A stretch of DNA of 64,000 bases from Albidovulum aestuarii (GTDB taxonomy: Bacteria > Pseudomonadota > Alphaproteobacteria > Rhodobacterales > Rhodobacteraceae): contig NZ_JASBQQ010000002.1 of the NCBI RefSeq assembly GCF_029961185.1, forward strand, positions 434,001 to 498,000, given 5' to 3'. Both the position numbers and the translations under genes were made by a program. Of this stretch, positions 43,397 to 51,310 are shown piece by piece; the first letter of the stretch is position 1; every line of letters begins with the position of its first letter. The notes beneath the pieces were generated by a model that worked only from the letters and a program-made list of their open reading frames with translations, made no database searches and was not told where the DNA came from.

Positions 43397-44467
43397 ATGA
43401 AACCCGCAGGTATCCCGATCTTTCTTGCTCATACCGCAATCATAGGCCTTGCGGTCATCGGTCTTTCCACACCCGGAAAGGCCGGATCGGAGCGCGGCCA
43501 CAATCCCGCCAACACCATCTCATCCGAGCCCGATCACCCCGACAGTTTCCGTCACTTCGCGCCGGAGCTCCCGGCGATGAAGGCGCGAGTTCCGGCGGTC
43601 AATACCGAATTCGGACTGCATGTCAGCGAGATCGAGCCCGGCCTCTTCTTCCTCACCGACTTCATCTACCAATCCGCGTTTCTGGTGACCGATGAGGGCA
43701 TCGTCGTCTTCGATGCGCCGCCGAGCTTTGGCGAGCGGCACCGGATGGCGATCGAGATGTCGGCGCCGGGTATACCGATCACCCATTTCATCCTCAGCCA
43801 CAAACATGCCGATCACAATGGCGGCGGGCATGCTTTTGCCGATATCGAAGGACTGACCGTCATCGGCGCGCAGGCAACCGCCGACAGCCTTGCGGCCAAT
43901 CCGCTGCGCGGCGTTCTCACGCCGACAGAGACATTCGAGGATGCGCTGTCGCTGTCTGTCGGTGGTGTGCCCGTCGAGTTGCAGACCGCCAATTTCCACG
44001 CCAACGACACTGATGTGATGATCCATCTGCCCCAGCAGAAGTTCCTCATGGCGATTGACACCATTACTCCGGGCGAAGCGCCTTTCATGAACTTCGGTGC
44101 GACCAGCAACCTTGAGGGCTACCTGACCAACTTCGAAACTTTTCTGTCCTATGATTTCGAGCACTTCCTGTCGGGTCATGTTTCGGTCTTGGGCAACCGC
44201 CAGGATGTCGAGACAGCGCGCGACTATGCCTTTGACGTTCGGGACACCGTCTACGGTCTGTGGCCCGATTTCCTCGACCGCTTCAATGCGAAAATGGAAC
44301 TGACCGGGTTTGCAAACGGCAATCTCGCCTATCGCATGACGATGGAAGAGGTCCGCGATGAGTGTACCGACCAGATTATTGACCGCTGGGAAGACAAGCT
44401 TTCCGTGGTGGATCTCTGGGCCGACAGCCACTGCGAAACGGTTGTACTGCACGCGATCATGCATTGA
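43397..44467 (+). CDS. secreted MBL-fold metallo-hydrolase
   Basis: 356 residues, preceded by AAAGGAG. Signal peptide (hydrophobic 8-30). Metallo-beta-lactamase fold with the zinc motif FILSHKHADHNGGGH (HxHxDH). A later HANDTDVMIHLPQQKF, DTITPG and HFLSGHVSVLG provide the expected ligands. C-terminal extension of about 90 residues. Likely hydrolyses an ester, lactone or thioester in the periplasm. Second gene of the pirin cassette; lactonase or glyoxalase-like use is possible but unproven. Confidence 0.87.
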   Translation: MKPAGIPIFLAHTAIIGLAVIGLSTPGKAGSERGHNPANTISSEPDHPDSFRHFAPELPAMKARVPAVNTEFGLHVSEIEPGLFFLTDFIYQSAFLVTDEGIVVFDAPPSFGERHRMAIEMSAPGIPITHFILSHKHADHNGGGHAFADIEGLTVIGAQATADSLAANPLRGVLTPTETFEDALSLSVGGVPVELQTANFHANDTDVMIHLPQQKFLMAIDTITPGEAPFMNFGATSNLEGYLTNFETFLSYDFEHFLSGHVSVLGNRQDVETARDYAFDVRDTVYGLWPDFLDRFNAKMELTGFANGNLAYRMTMEEVRDECTDQIIDRWEDKLSVVDLWADSHCETVVLHAIMH

Positions 44468-44543
44468 GGGCCTGAGGGCGGGTCGCGTGAGGTGATCCGC
44501 CCGCCGGTTTCAGCCATCGACCAACGCCAGAAAGGACCTGACC

Positions 44544-45026
44544 GTGTCCACCTTCATCCTTTTGCTGATGCAGCTTTCTGTCATTGTCTACGCGCTCGTC
44601 GCGGGTGTCTTTCTTGCCTTTTCCGACTTCATCATGCGGTCGCTGGCCCTCACAACCGGCGATGGCGGGGTCGAAGCGATGCAGGTCATCAATCGCGAAG
44701 TCTTCCGCTGGGTGTTCATGGGGCTGTTTCTCGGTATGGCCCCCATATCGCTCGCGATCGGTGGATACGCCTGGATCTATGTGAGCGGTCCGCCGGGTCT
44801 GCTGATCCTGTCGGCGGCACTCATCTACCTTGTCGGCTGCTTCGGGGTCACGATTGTCTTCAACGTGCCGATGAACCAAGCGCTTGCGGGCATGGCATTG
44901 TCATCCGATGCAACGCGGGACTACTGGCTGCAGACCTACGTGCCGCGCTGGACCTTCTGGAACACCGTCCGCACGGTTGCGGCGACGGTGTCCGCCGCCC
45001 TCCTGCTTGCCGGTCTCTCTGGCTGA
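44544..45026 (+). CDS. DUF1772 (anthrone-oxygenase-like) membrane protein
   Basis: 160 residues with four membrane helices. The signature GVFLAFSDFIMRSLAL near residue 22 and VFNVPMNQALAGM near residue 112 match the DUF1772/anthrone-oxygenase family. Family members include fungal anthrone oxygenases that act on quinone precursors. Last gene of the LysR-pirin-MBL cassette, 76 nt after the hydrolase. Confidence 0.82.
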   Translation: MSTFILLLMQLSVIVYALVAGVFLAFSDFIMRSLALTTGDGGVEAMQVINREVFRWVFMGLFLGMAPISLAIGGYAWIYVSGPPGLLILSAALIYLVGCFGVTIVFNVPMNQALAGMALSSDATRDYWLQTYVPRWTFWNTVRTVAATVSAALLLAGLSG

Positions 45027-45124
45027 CACAGACGCAAATTCAACATGCACTATCCGTCGTCGGAGTTCTCCGGAGAGCTGAGGCGGTTTTATAACGGGGG
45101 CTCTGGTTCGGTTTCTGTTTGAGT

Positions 45125-45547
45125 TTATGCGGCAGCGGCTTGGTGCTGCAAGCGGCGGTTTCGGATTGTCTGCTTCGGGATCTCCTCTCTCATCTTCAGG
45201 ATTTTGTCACCTCGGCCGACGTAGACGTCGGCGGGCGTTAGGTTGTCCAGGATCTTGTGGTCGCGACGGTTGGTGCAGTGATCGAAGATGGTGCCGATCT
45301 GTCGTACGAGATCGCCGGGCAGGTAGTAGTTTTCCAACAGCACCCGGTTCTTCGTCGTCGTACAGAGCTTCCGGACGATGATGTAACGGCCGTAGTCGTC
45401 GAGAATGGCCGAGAGACAGAACCAACCCCAGCAGATCACCTTCAGGTAGGCGTCGATGTCAGATATGTTGATGCTCAGGAAAGCATAGGGTTCGTCCGGA
45501 AAGTTTCGGTCCTGCCGAGAGCCGCGCACCAAATACGTTTCCCGCAC
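45125..45547 (-). pseudogene. remnant of IS3-type transposase orfB
   Basis: The minus-strand frame reads AYLKVICWGWFCLSAILDDY and GRYIIVRKLCTT, then jumps to TKNRVLLENYYLPGDL and ends DNLTPADVYVGRGDKI with a basic tail. This is the C-terminal half of an IS3-group OrfB integrase with an internal in-frame deletion of roughly 95 codons that removes the central DDE residues (SDNG and KIERWH segments are absent). The N-terminal portion is unrecognisable. Non-functional. It forms the right boundary of the accessory island, opposite in orientation to the orfA remnant at 41195. Confidence 0.82.
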
Positions 45548-45719
45548 AGGCTAGATGTTTTCCGGTCATACCGTGGCAACGTAAAAATCTGATTCGAAAT
45601 AGATTTTCGGTACTTCGAACCGAGAGCTTAGCGGTCTTGCGCAATCAATTGCTTACTTTGACTGCTGACCTCCTTGGGATTTATCGCAGCCCGGCGCGCC
45701 ATTCCGCTTGGCGGTCAGA

Positions 45720-45749
45720 TTTGCAAAGGCTATCGTCCGCTTCGCAAAG
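45720..45749. promoter_or_regulatory. direct repeat upstream of the RamB/ScfR-like gene
   Basis: TTTGCAAAG (45720-45728) and TTCGCAAAG (45741-45749), two near-identical 9-mers 21 nt apart, i.e. two helical turns, just before the start at 45766. The half-site resembles the TTTGC/GCAAA elements bound by RamB-type regulators, which autoregulate. Confidence 0.6.
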
Positions 45750-45765
45750 CCCCGGGGGAAGGACG

Positions 45766-47160
45766 ATGGCCACCCAGAAACTCTATGCCGGCGTGAAGCT
45801 GCGCGAAACGCGCAACCGTCTGGGACTGACGCAAAAGGCCTTTGCCGCCAAGCTCGGCGTGTCGCTGCCCTATCTGAACCAGATGGAGAACAATCACCGC
45901 CCGGTCTCGGCCGCCGTGGTGCTGGCGCTGGCGGGCGAGTTTGGGCTTGATGTGACCGAGCTTTCCTCGGGCGATGCCGAACGGCTCGTCTCGGACATGC
46001 GCGAGGCGCTGGCCGATCCGATCTTTGCCGACAGCACACCACCGCTCGCCGATCTCAGGCTCGCTGCCTCGAACGCGCCGATGCTGGCGCGCGCCTTTCT
46101 CGAACTGCATCGCGCCTACCGGCAGACCCATGAACGGCTCGCCTCGCTCGACGAGGCACTGGGGCGCGAGGAAAGCCCCGCCCGCGCCTCGCCCTGGGAA
46201 GAGGTGCGCGACTTCTTCCATTATTGCGACAATTATATCGACGCCGTCGACCGCGCCGCCGAACGCTTTGCCGAGGCGCAGGGAAAGGGCGCCGATCCCG
46301 AAGCGCGGGCCCGCGCGGCTCTGGCCGAAAAGGGGATCGAGGTGGTGCTGTCCGATGACAGTGACATCCGTGCGGTCGCTGACCGCCGCATCACGCTTTC
46401 GACCCGGTCCACGCCCGAAACACGGCGCTTTCAGCTTCTGCACCAGCTTGCACTCGTCACCCAGAACGAGCTTCTGGAGGCGACACTGGACCTCGCCCGC
46501 TTTCAGTCGGAGGCGGCGCGCTCCATCGCCAAGATCGGGCTCGCCAACTACTACGCCGGGGCCGCCCTTCTGCCCTACCGCACCTTCCTTGAGGCGGCGG
46601 AAGAGACCCGGCACGATCTGGAGCGGCTCGCCGACCGTTTCGGTGCCTCGATTGAACAGGTCGCCCACAGGCTCTCAACGATGCAGAGGCCGGGGCTGAA
46701 GGGCATTCCCTTCTTCTTCGTCCGCGTCGATCAGGCCGGCACGATCACCAAACGCCATTCGGCGACACGCCTGCAATTCGCCCGGTTCGGCGGCGCCTGC
46801 CCGCTCTGGAACGTGCACCGTGCCTTTGAAACGCCCGGCCGCTTTCTCAGGCAACTGGCCGAGACGCCCGACGGGGTGCGCTACCTGTGCCTTGCCCGCG
46901 ACGTATCGAAACCCGGCGGCTCTTTCCACGCGCCGGTCCGGCGCTATGCCATCGGGCTCGGCTGCGAGGTGAGCCACGCCAAGGGCCTCGTCTATGCCGA
47001 CGATCTGGACCTGACGAATTCCCGCGCCTTCGAGCCCATCGGTATTTCCTGCCGCATCTGCGAAAGGAAGGATTGCCACCAGCGCTCGGTTCCGCCGCTG
47101 GAACGCAGGCTGCGCGTCAATCCCGACCGGCGCGGGCTGTTGCCCTACGAAATCGACTGA
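45766..47160 (+). CDS. XRE-family short-chain fatty-acyl regulator (RamB/ScfR/PrpR type)
   Basis: 464 residues. N-terminal HTH_3 domain (KLRETRNRLGLTQKAFAAKL, then GVSLPYLNQMENNHRPVS). The middle has an IrrE/peptidase-like region, and the C-terminal DUF2083-type domain closes with PIGISCRICERKDCHQRSVP, where the CxxC/C pattern is family-typical. RamB/PrpR/MccR-type proteins control glyoxylate cycle or methylcitrate/propionate genes in response to acyl-CoAs. ATG 45766 follows GGGGGAAGGA. A CoxG gene lies 20 nt downstream. Confidence 0.92.
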   Translation: MATQKLYAGVKLRETRNRLGLTQKAFAAKLGVSLPYLNQMENNHRPVSAAVVLALAGEFGLDVTELSSGDAERLVSDMREALADPIFADSTPPLADLRLAASNAPMLARAFLELHRAYRQTHERLASLDEALGREESPARASPWEEVRDFFHYCDNYIDAVDRAAERFAEAQGKGADPEARARAALAEKGIEVVLSDDSDIRAVADRRITLSTRSTPETRRFQLLHQLALVTQNELLEATLDLARFQSEAARSIAKIGLANYYAGAALLPYRTFLEAAEETRHDLERLADRFGASIEQVAHRLSTMQRPGLKGIPFFFVRVDQAGTITKRHSATRLQFARFGGACPLWNVHRAFETPGRFLRQLAETPDGVRYLCLARDVSKPGGSFHAPVRRYAIGLGCEVSHAKGLVYADDLDLTNSRAFEPIGISCRICERKDCHQRSVPPLERRLRVNPDRRGLLPYEID

Positions 47161-47179
47161 AACGCAAAGGACGCCGTAT

Positions 47180-47629
47180 ATGGACCTCACCGGAAACCGC
47201 ATCATCGCCGCCCCCCGCGCCACGGTCTGGGCGCGGCTCAACGATGCCGAAACACTGAAAGCTGCCATTCCCGGCTGCACCGAACTGACTGGCTCACCAG
47301 AAGAGGGGTTCAGCGCAACCGTCGTGCAGAAGGTCGGCCCGGTTAAGGCGACCTTCAAGGGCAGCGTCACGCTGTCGGACATCGTTGCGGGCGAAAGCTA
47401 CACGATCACCGGCGAAGGCTCGGGCGGTGTCGCGGGATTTGCCAAGGGCGCAGCGAAGGTGCGGCTCGCGGATGTCCCGGAGGGCACCGACCTCGTCTAT
47501 GAGGTCGAGGCCCGGGTCGGCGGCAAGATCGCCCAGCTCGGCGCCCGCCTGATCGACGGTTTCGCCCGCAAGATGGCTGACCAGTTCTTCACCCGCTTTC
47601 AGGAAGCCGTGGAACCGCCGACGGAATAG
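47180..47629 (+). CDS. CoxG / SRPBCC-family protein (carbon monoxide dehydrogenase subunit G-like)
   Basis: 149 residues. SRPBCC lipid-binding fold: RIIAAPRATVWARLNDAETL and LKAAIPGCTELTGSPEEGFS at the start, with a conserved GKIAQLGARLIDGFARKMADQFF at the C-terminal helix. CoxG-like proteins help assemble or anchor CO dehydrogenase, but no coxSLM genes are in the window, so this one is a stand-alone homologue. Co-directional with the acyl-responsive regulator, probably co-transcribed. Confidence 0.88.
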   Translation: MDLTGNRIIAAPRATVWARLNDAETLKAAIPGCTELTGSPEEGFSATVVQKVGPVKATFKGSVTLSDIVAGESYTITGEGSGGVAGFAKGAAKVRLADVPEGTDLVYEVEARVGGKIAQLGARLIDGFARKMADQFFTRFQEAVEPPTE

Positions 47630-47651
47630 GCCCTTGCCCCAAAACGTGGGA

Positions 47652-47717
47652 CCGGAAGGATTTTGAACCAAAATCCTTCCGGCAGGCGTGAAAAGTTTTG
47701 ACCAAAACTTTTCGCGC
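47652..47717. terminator. tandem long-stem hairpins between convergent genes
   Basis: First hairpin: 14-bp perfect stem (47652-47665 with 47669-47682, loop AAC). Second: 15-bp stem with one wobble (47686-47700 with 47703-47717, loop AC). Both tips share TTTTG-A(A)C-CAAAA, so the two are related to each other. They separate coxG (plus) and ydcH (minus), and probably terminate from both sides. Confidence 0.7.
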
Positions 47718-47745
47718 CCCGCCCTGATTATCCGGTACCCCGTTG

Positions 47746-47988
47746 TCAGACCGCCGCCAGCATCCGCGCGATCTCATCCTTCAAATGGGCGCGTTTCTTG
47801 CGCATCTCGGTTTCGACCATTTCCGCCACCGGCTCCACCCCGGTCTCGGCCCGGTGCACATCGCGATTGACCGCATGGTATTCCTCGGCCAGCCGGGCGA
47901 AATGCGCATTCGAGACCTTCAGCTCGTGGATCTTTTCAGCTTCGGCGGGAAACTCTTCATGCAGTTCATGCGGGGTATTCGACATCAT
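47746..47988 (-). CDS. YdcH / DUF465-family small helical protein
   Basis: 80 residues, almost entirely alpha-helical. HELHEEFPAEAEKIHELKVS and FARLAEEYHAVNRDVHRAE then KKRAHLKDEIARML are the DUF465 pattern of paired amphipathic helices. An ATG at 47985 is an alternative start. Function unknown. Confidence 0.9.
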   Translation of the reverse strand: MMSNTPHELHEEFPAEAEKIHELKVSNAHFARLAEEYHAVNRDVHRAETGVEPVAEMVETEMRKKRAHLKDEIARMLAAV

Positions 47989-48150
47989 CGCGCTCCATAT
48001 TGACGTTCCCCCGATTTATGGAAGGTCGCCACACCGCAAACCTTGACCTCGGTCAAACCGGCCTACCCTGTCGACGCGAATGACATGAAAAGCGCCGGCA
48101 ACGCGCTTGCGCTCGCGGGCCCAAGCGCCCAAGTTCGCCGCGAGATTCCC

Positions 48151-49302
48151 ATGGCGGTGACGACCCGTATGATCCTGCTCGAACATGGCCCGGACGGCGC
48201 GCCCGCGCTCTTCGACCGCCCCCGGCGGCTGATCCGTGCTGACGGGCCGGGGGAGGTCGCACCCGCGCTTGCCGCGCTCGACAGGGCGCAGGCCGACGGG
48301 CTTTGGATCGCAGGTTTCGCATCCTACGAGCTTGGCTATGCGCTCGAACCGCGCCTTGAGGCCCTGATGCCTGAGGGGCGCCGCGTGCCGCTTCTGGCCT
48401 TTGGCATTTACGATGTGCCCGACAACGCCGACGGCGTGCTCGCAGAGGCTGCCGCCGAGTCTGGTGCGGCGCGCCTCAGCCGCCCCGACCCGGTCTGGAG
48501 CGCCACAGATCACGGCGCGGCGCTGTCGCGCATCCATGACTATATCGGCGCAGGGGACATCTATCAGGCGAACCTGACGATGCAGATGCGGGCCATGCGG
48601 TCCGGCAGCGCACTTGGTCTTTACGGCGCGCTCGCCGCGCGCCAGCCGGTTCGGCACGGCGCCTTCGTGGCGCTTGACGATCTGCCGGTCCTCGTCTCGC
48701 GCTCGCCCGAGCTTTTCTTTGCGACCGACGCCACGGGCCGGATCGAGACCCGGCCGATGAAGGGCACCGCACCCCGCGCCTCCAACCCAGCCCATGATGC
48801 GGCGCTGAAGATGGAGCTTCAGCAAAGCCTTAAGAACCGCGCCGAAAACCTTATGATCGTTGATCTTTTACGCAACGATATCTCTCGCATCTGCGAAATC
48901 GGCTCGGTCCGGGTGCCCGAGCTTTACGCCATCGAAAGCTATGCCACCGTGCATCAGATGGTCAGCCGCGTGACCGGCCAGTTGCAACCCGGCACAGAAC
49001 CCTCGGCCCTCTTCCGCGCGCTCTTTCCCTGCGGCTCGATCACCGGCGCGCCGAAAATCCGTGCGATGGAGATCATCCGCGACCTCGAATCCGGCCCGCG
49101 CGGCGCCTATTGTGGGGCGATCGGCTGGATGGGGCCGGATGGCGCATCCAGCTTCAATGTCGCGATCCGCACCTTGACACTTTACGGCGAGACGGAAGTG
49201 GAGTTCGGTGTGGGCGGGGGCATCGTAGCCGATTCCACTGCGGCGGGCGAATATGAGGAGGCGCTGTGGAAAGCCCGATTTGCCGAGCTGATACAAGACT
49301 GA
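48151..49302 (+). CDS. pabB: aminodeoxychorismate synthase component I
   Basis: 383 residues. Converts chorismate and ammonia to 4-amino-4-deoxychorismate for folate synthesis. Chorismate-binding domain motifs: GDIYQANLTMQM, ETRPMKGTAPR, NRAENLMIVDLLRNDISRIC, LFPCGSITGAPKIRAMEII and FGVGGGIVADSTAAGEYEE. The start at 48151 gives a family-like N-terminus; the 36 codons upstream in frame do not look coding. It overlaps the next gene by 37 nt, so the products are made together. Confidence 0.93.
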   Translation: MAVTTRMILLEHGPDGAPALFDRPRRLIRADGPGEVAPALAALDRAQADGLWIAGFASYELGYALEPRLEALMPEGRRVPLLAFGIYDVPDNADGVLAEAAAESGAARLSRPDPVWSATDHGAALSRIHDYIGAGDIYQANLTMQMRAMRSGSALGLYGALAARQPVRHGAFVALDDLPVLVSRSPELFFATDATGRIETRPMKGTAPRASNPAHDAALKMELQQSLKNRAENLMIVDLLRNDISRICEIGSVRVPELYAIESYATVHQMVSRVTGQLQPGTEPSALFRALFPCGSITGAPKIRAMEIIRDLESGPRGAYCGAIGWMGPDGASSFNVAIRTLTLYGETEVEFGVGGGIVADSTAAGEYEEALWKARFAELIQD

Positions 49303-49901
49303 TCGAAACCTTTGGCTGGGATGGCGACTGCTTTTCCTGGCTTAACGCCCATCTGGCCCGCGCCCGTGCCTCCGCTGCCGTGCTGGGCTTCATCTGGGAC
49401 CAGACCGCCATCGACGCGGCGCTTGCCACCGTGACCGGCACAAAGCCGCTCCGTGTGCGGCTGACCGTCGGCCGTGCAGGCGATGCCGAGGTCACGACGA
49501 GCCTTCTGACCCCAAACCCGCCGGAATGGCGGGTGATCCTGTCCGCTGAAAAGCTCGACCCCAACGCTCCCCTGCTCGCATTCAAGACAACCGAACGCGC
49601 GCTCTATGACCAGACCCGGGCCAACTTGCCCACCGGAATCGACGAGGCGCTTTTCCTCAACACCCGTGGCGAGGCCGCAGAAGGCACGATCACCAATCTC
49701 TTTGCCGATTTCGGCAACGGCCTTGTGACGCCGCCGCTCACCTCCGGCTGCCTTCCGGGCATCCTCCGCGCCGAACTGATCCATGAGGGCCGCGTCCGCG
49801 AAAAGGTCATCCGCGCCAAGGACCTGCCCCGCGCGCGCCGCCTGTTCATGGGCAACGCGCTGCGCGGCCTCATCCCCGCCCGGCTGGTGCCCGTCGCCTG
49901 A
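49266..49901 (+). CDS. pabC: class IV aminotransferase, likely aminodeoxychorismate lyase
   Basis: 211 residues from GTG 49266, overlapping pabB by 37 nt. PLP-dependent fold type IV. Catalytic Lys is in LLAFKTTERALYDQ; the phosphate-binding region is LFLNTRGEAAEGTITNLFAD, then LTSGCLPGILRAELI. It is shorter than typical class IV enzymes (about 270), which is usual for the PabC version found next to pabB in this order. Releases 4-aminobenzoate and pyruvate. Confidence 0.87.
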   Translation: MESPICRADTRLIETFGWDGDCFSWLNAHLARARASAAVLGFIWDQTAIDAALATVTGTKPLRVRLTVGRAGDAEVTTSLLTPNPPEWRVILSAEKLDPNAPLLAFKTTERALYDQTRANLPTGIDEALFLNTRGEAAEGTITNLFADFGNGLVTPPLTSGCLPGILRAELIHEGRVREKVIRAKDLPRARRLFMGNALRGLIPARLVPVA

Positions 49902-49940
49902 TCCGCTGATCTCTTCTGTTTGCAGATACTCCGGGAGGGT

Positions 49941-49963
49941 CCGGGAGGGCAGCGCCCTCCCGG
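49941..49963. terminator. terminator hairpin after pabC
   Basis: Perfect 10-bp stem (49941-49950 with 49954-49963, loop AGC), between the convergent pabC and transglycosylase genes. Confidence 0.7.
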
Positions 49964-50008
49964 CGGATCGGCCCGCCGAAAGCGGGACGAAACAAGGTGC
50001 AACGTCTC

Positions 50009-51142
50009 CTAAAGCGCCCGCAACAGCGTCAGTGATGGCTCTCCTGTCACCGCAAGGCCCCGGGACGCCTGATAGGCGCTGATCGCCTCGCGGGTCTTCG
50101 GCCCGATCACGCCGTCGGTGCCGCCTGTATCAAAACCCCACGCCGTCAGGCCGCGCTGCAGCGCGATGCGGTCAGCTTTGCTCATGCCATAGACATCTGG
50201 CGGGAACGTGCCCCGCAAGGGTCCCGCTCCGCCGATCCGGTCAGCGAGATGCCCGACCCCGATCGCATAGGCATCGGAATTGTTGTAGCGCTTGATCGCC
50301 CTGAAATTACCGGTCACGGCAAAACGCGGGCCGCCCGGCTGTGGCTGGATCACATTGCCCGTGGCCCCCGCGCCCGCCTCGGCACCCCAGCGAACCCCAC
50401 GCTGCCAGCCGCTCCGCGACAGATAGGCAGCGGTCGAGGCGAGCGCATCACTCGGGTCTTCAGACCAGATATCGCGCCGCCCGTCACCGGTGTAGTCAAC
50501 CGCATAGGCAAGATACGAGGTCGGGATGAACTGGGTATGCCCCATCGCACCCGCCCAGCTTCCGGTCATCCTCTCGGCCGTGATGTCACCGTTTTGCAGG
50601 ATCTTCAGCGCCGCGACGAGCTGGCTTTCGAAGAACGCACCCCGTCGCCCGTCATAGGCGAGCGTCGAGAGGGCCGAGATCACCGGCACATCGCCGCGCC
50701 TCTCGCCGTAGAAACTCTCCAGCCCCCAGATTGCCGTGATGATATGGGCATCGACACCGTAACGCGCCTCCAGCGCCGACAGCGTGGTCCCGTGACGGGC
50801 ATAGGCCGCCCGTCCCTTCGCCACCCGTTCGTCGGAAACCGCGATGGAAAGATAGTCCTCCAGCGTGCGCGTGAACTCCGTCTGGTTGCGGTCGCGCTCG
50901 ATCACGCCGGGCAGGAAACCCGCATTGCGAAATCCCGACGCAAGGGTCGCGTCGGATATGCCGTAGCCCCCAGCCCGTGCCCGGAACCGCGCGACCCAGG
51001 CGTCATAACCGGGATTGGCGACGGGTCGCAGATCGGCTGCCAGCCCGCCCGTATTGCGCGACGCAATGGGGGCCGTGCTGGTGCAGGCGGCAAGCCCGAA
51101 GGCGGTAAGAGAGAATGCGAAATGCCGTCTGCTGATATGCAT
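50009..51142 (-). CDS. MltB-family lytic murein transglycosylase, lipoprotein
   Basis: 377 residues. Twin-arginine-like start (SRRHFAF) and lipobox LAAC with the lipidated Cys20, so it is an outer- or inner-membrane-anchored periplasmic enzyme. Catalytic Glu is in IITAIWGLESFYGE. GSWAGAMGHTQFIPTSYLAY follows, typical of the MltB/SltB fold. The C-terminal peptidoglycan-binding domain (about 315-377) has GTDGVIGPKTREAISAYQ. Cleaves the glycan backbone to 1,6-anhydroMurNAc products, the substrate source for AnmK recycling. Confidence 0.93.
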   Translation of the reverse strand: MHISRRHFAFSLTAFGLAACTSTAPIASRNTGGLAADLRPVANPGYDAWVARFRARAGGYGISDATLASGFRNAGFLPGVIERDRNQTEFTRTLEDYLSIAVSDERVAKGRAAYARHGTTLSALEARYGVDAHIITAIWGLESFYGERRGDVPVISALSTLAYDGRRGAFFESQLVAALKILQNGDITAERMTGSWAGAMGHTQFIPTSYLAYAVDYTGDGRRDIWSEDPSDALASTAAYLSRSGWQRGVRWGAEAGAGATGNVIQPQPGGPRFAVTGNFRAIKRYNNSDAYAIGVGHLADRIGGAGPLRGTFPPDVYGMSKADRIALQRGLTAWGFDTGGTDGVIGPKTREAISAYQASRGLAVTGEPSLTLLRAL

Positions 51143-51247
51143 GATCCTGCCCGTGGTTTGTTCTTTTCACCGATGGTAACGGAACGGGTGGCAGGCGCAA
51201 TCCGCGCATCTTGGCGGTGGCCGGGTTTCGCGCAAGCCCCCGCCCTG

Positions 51248-51263
51248 CCCGACATCTGTCGGG
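51248..51263. terminator. weak hairpin after the bet operon
   Basis: 7-bp stem (51248-51254 with 51257-51263, loop TC) in the 168-nt gap between the betA stop and the transglycosylase start. No T-tract; termination role tentative. Confidence 0.4.
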
Positions 51264-51310
51264 ACGGATGCCAGACGGATGCGGGACGGGAACGTGACGC
51301 AGGCCAGCGC

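Noticed and set aside
47180-47629. Carbon monoxide dehydrogenase cluster suggested by CoxG
   Set aside because: No coxS, coxM, coxL, coxD or coxE genes nearby; the CoxG homologue is isolated.
47652-47717. Tandem palindromes considered as CRISPR repeat or attachment site
   Set aside because: Only two units, unequal, no spacers and no cas genes or integrase nearby; hairpins between convergent genes explain them.
48043-48150. Upstream extension of pabB
   Set aside because: 36 additional codons without homologous character; the ATG at 48151 gives the usual start.
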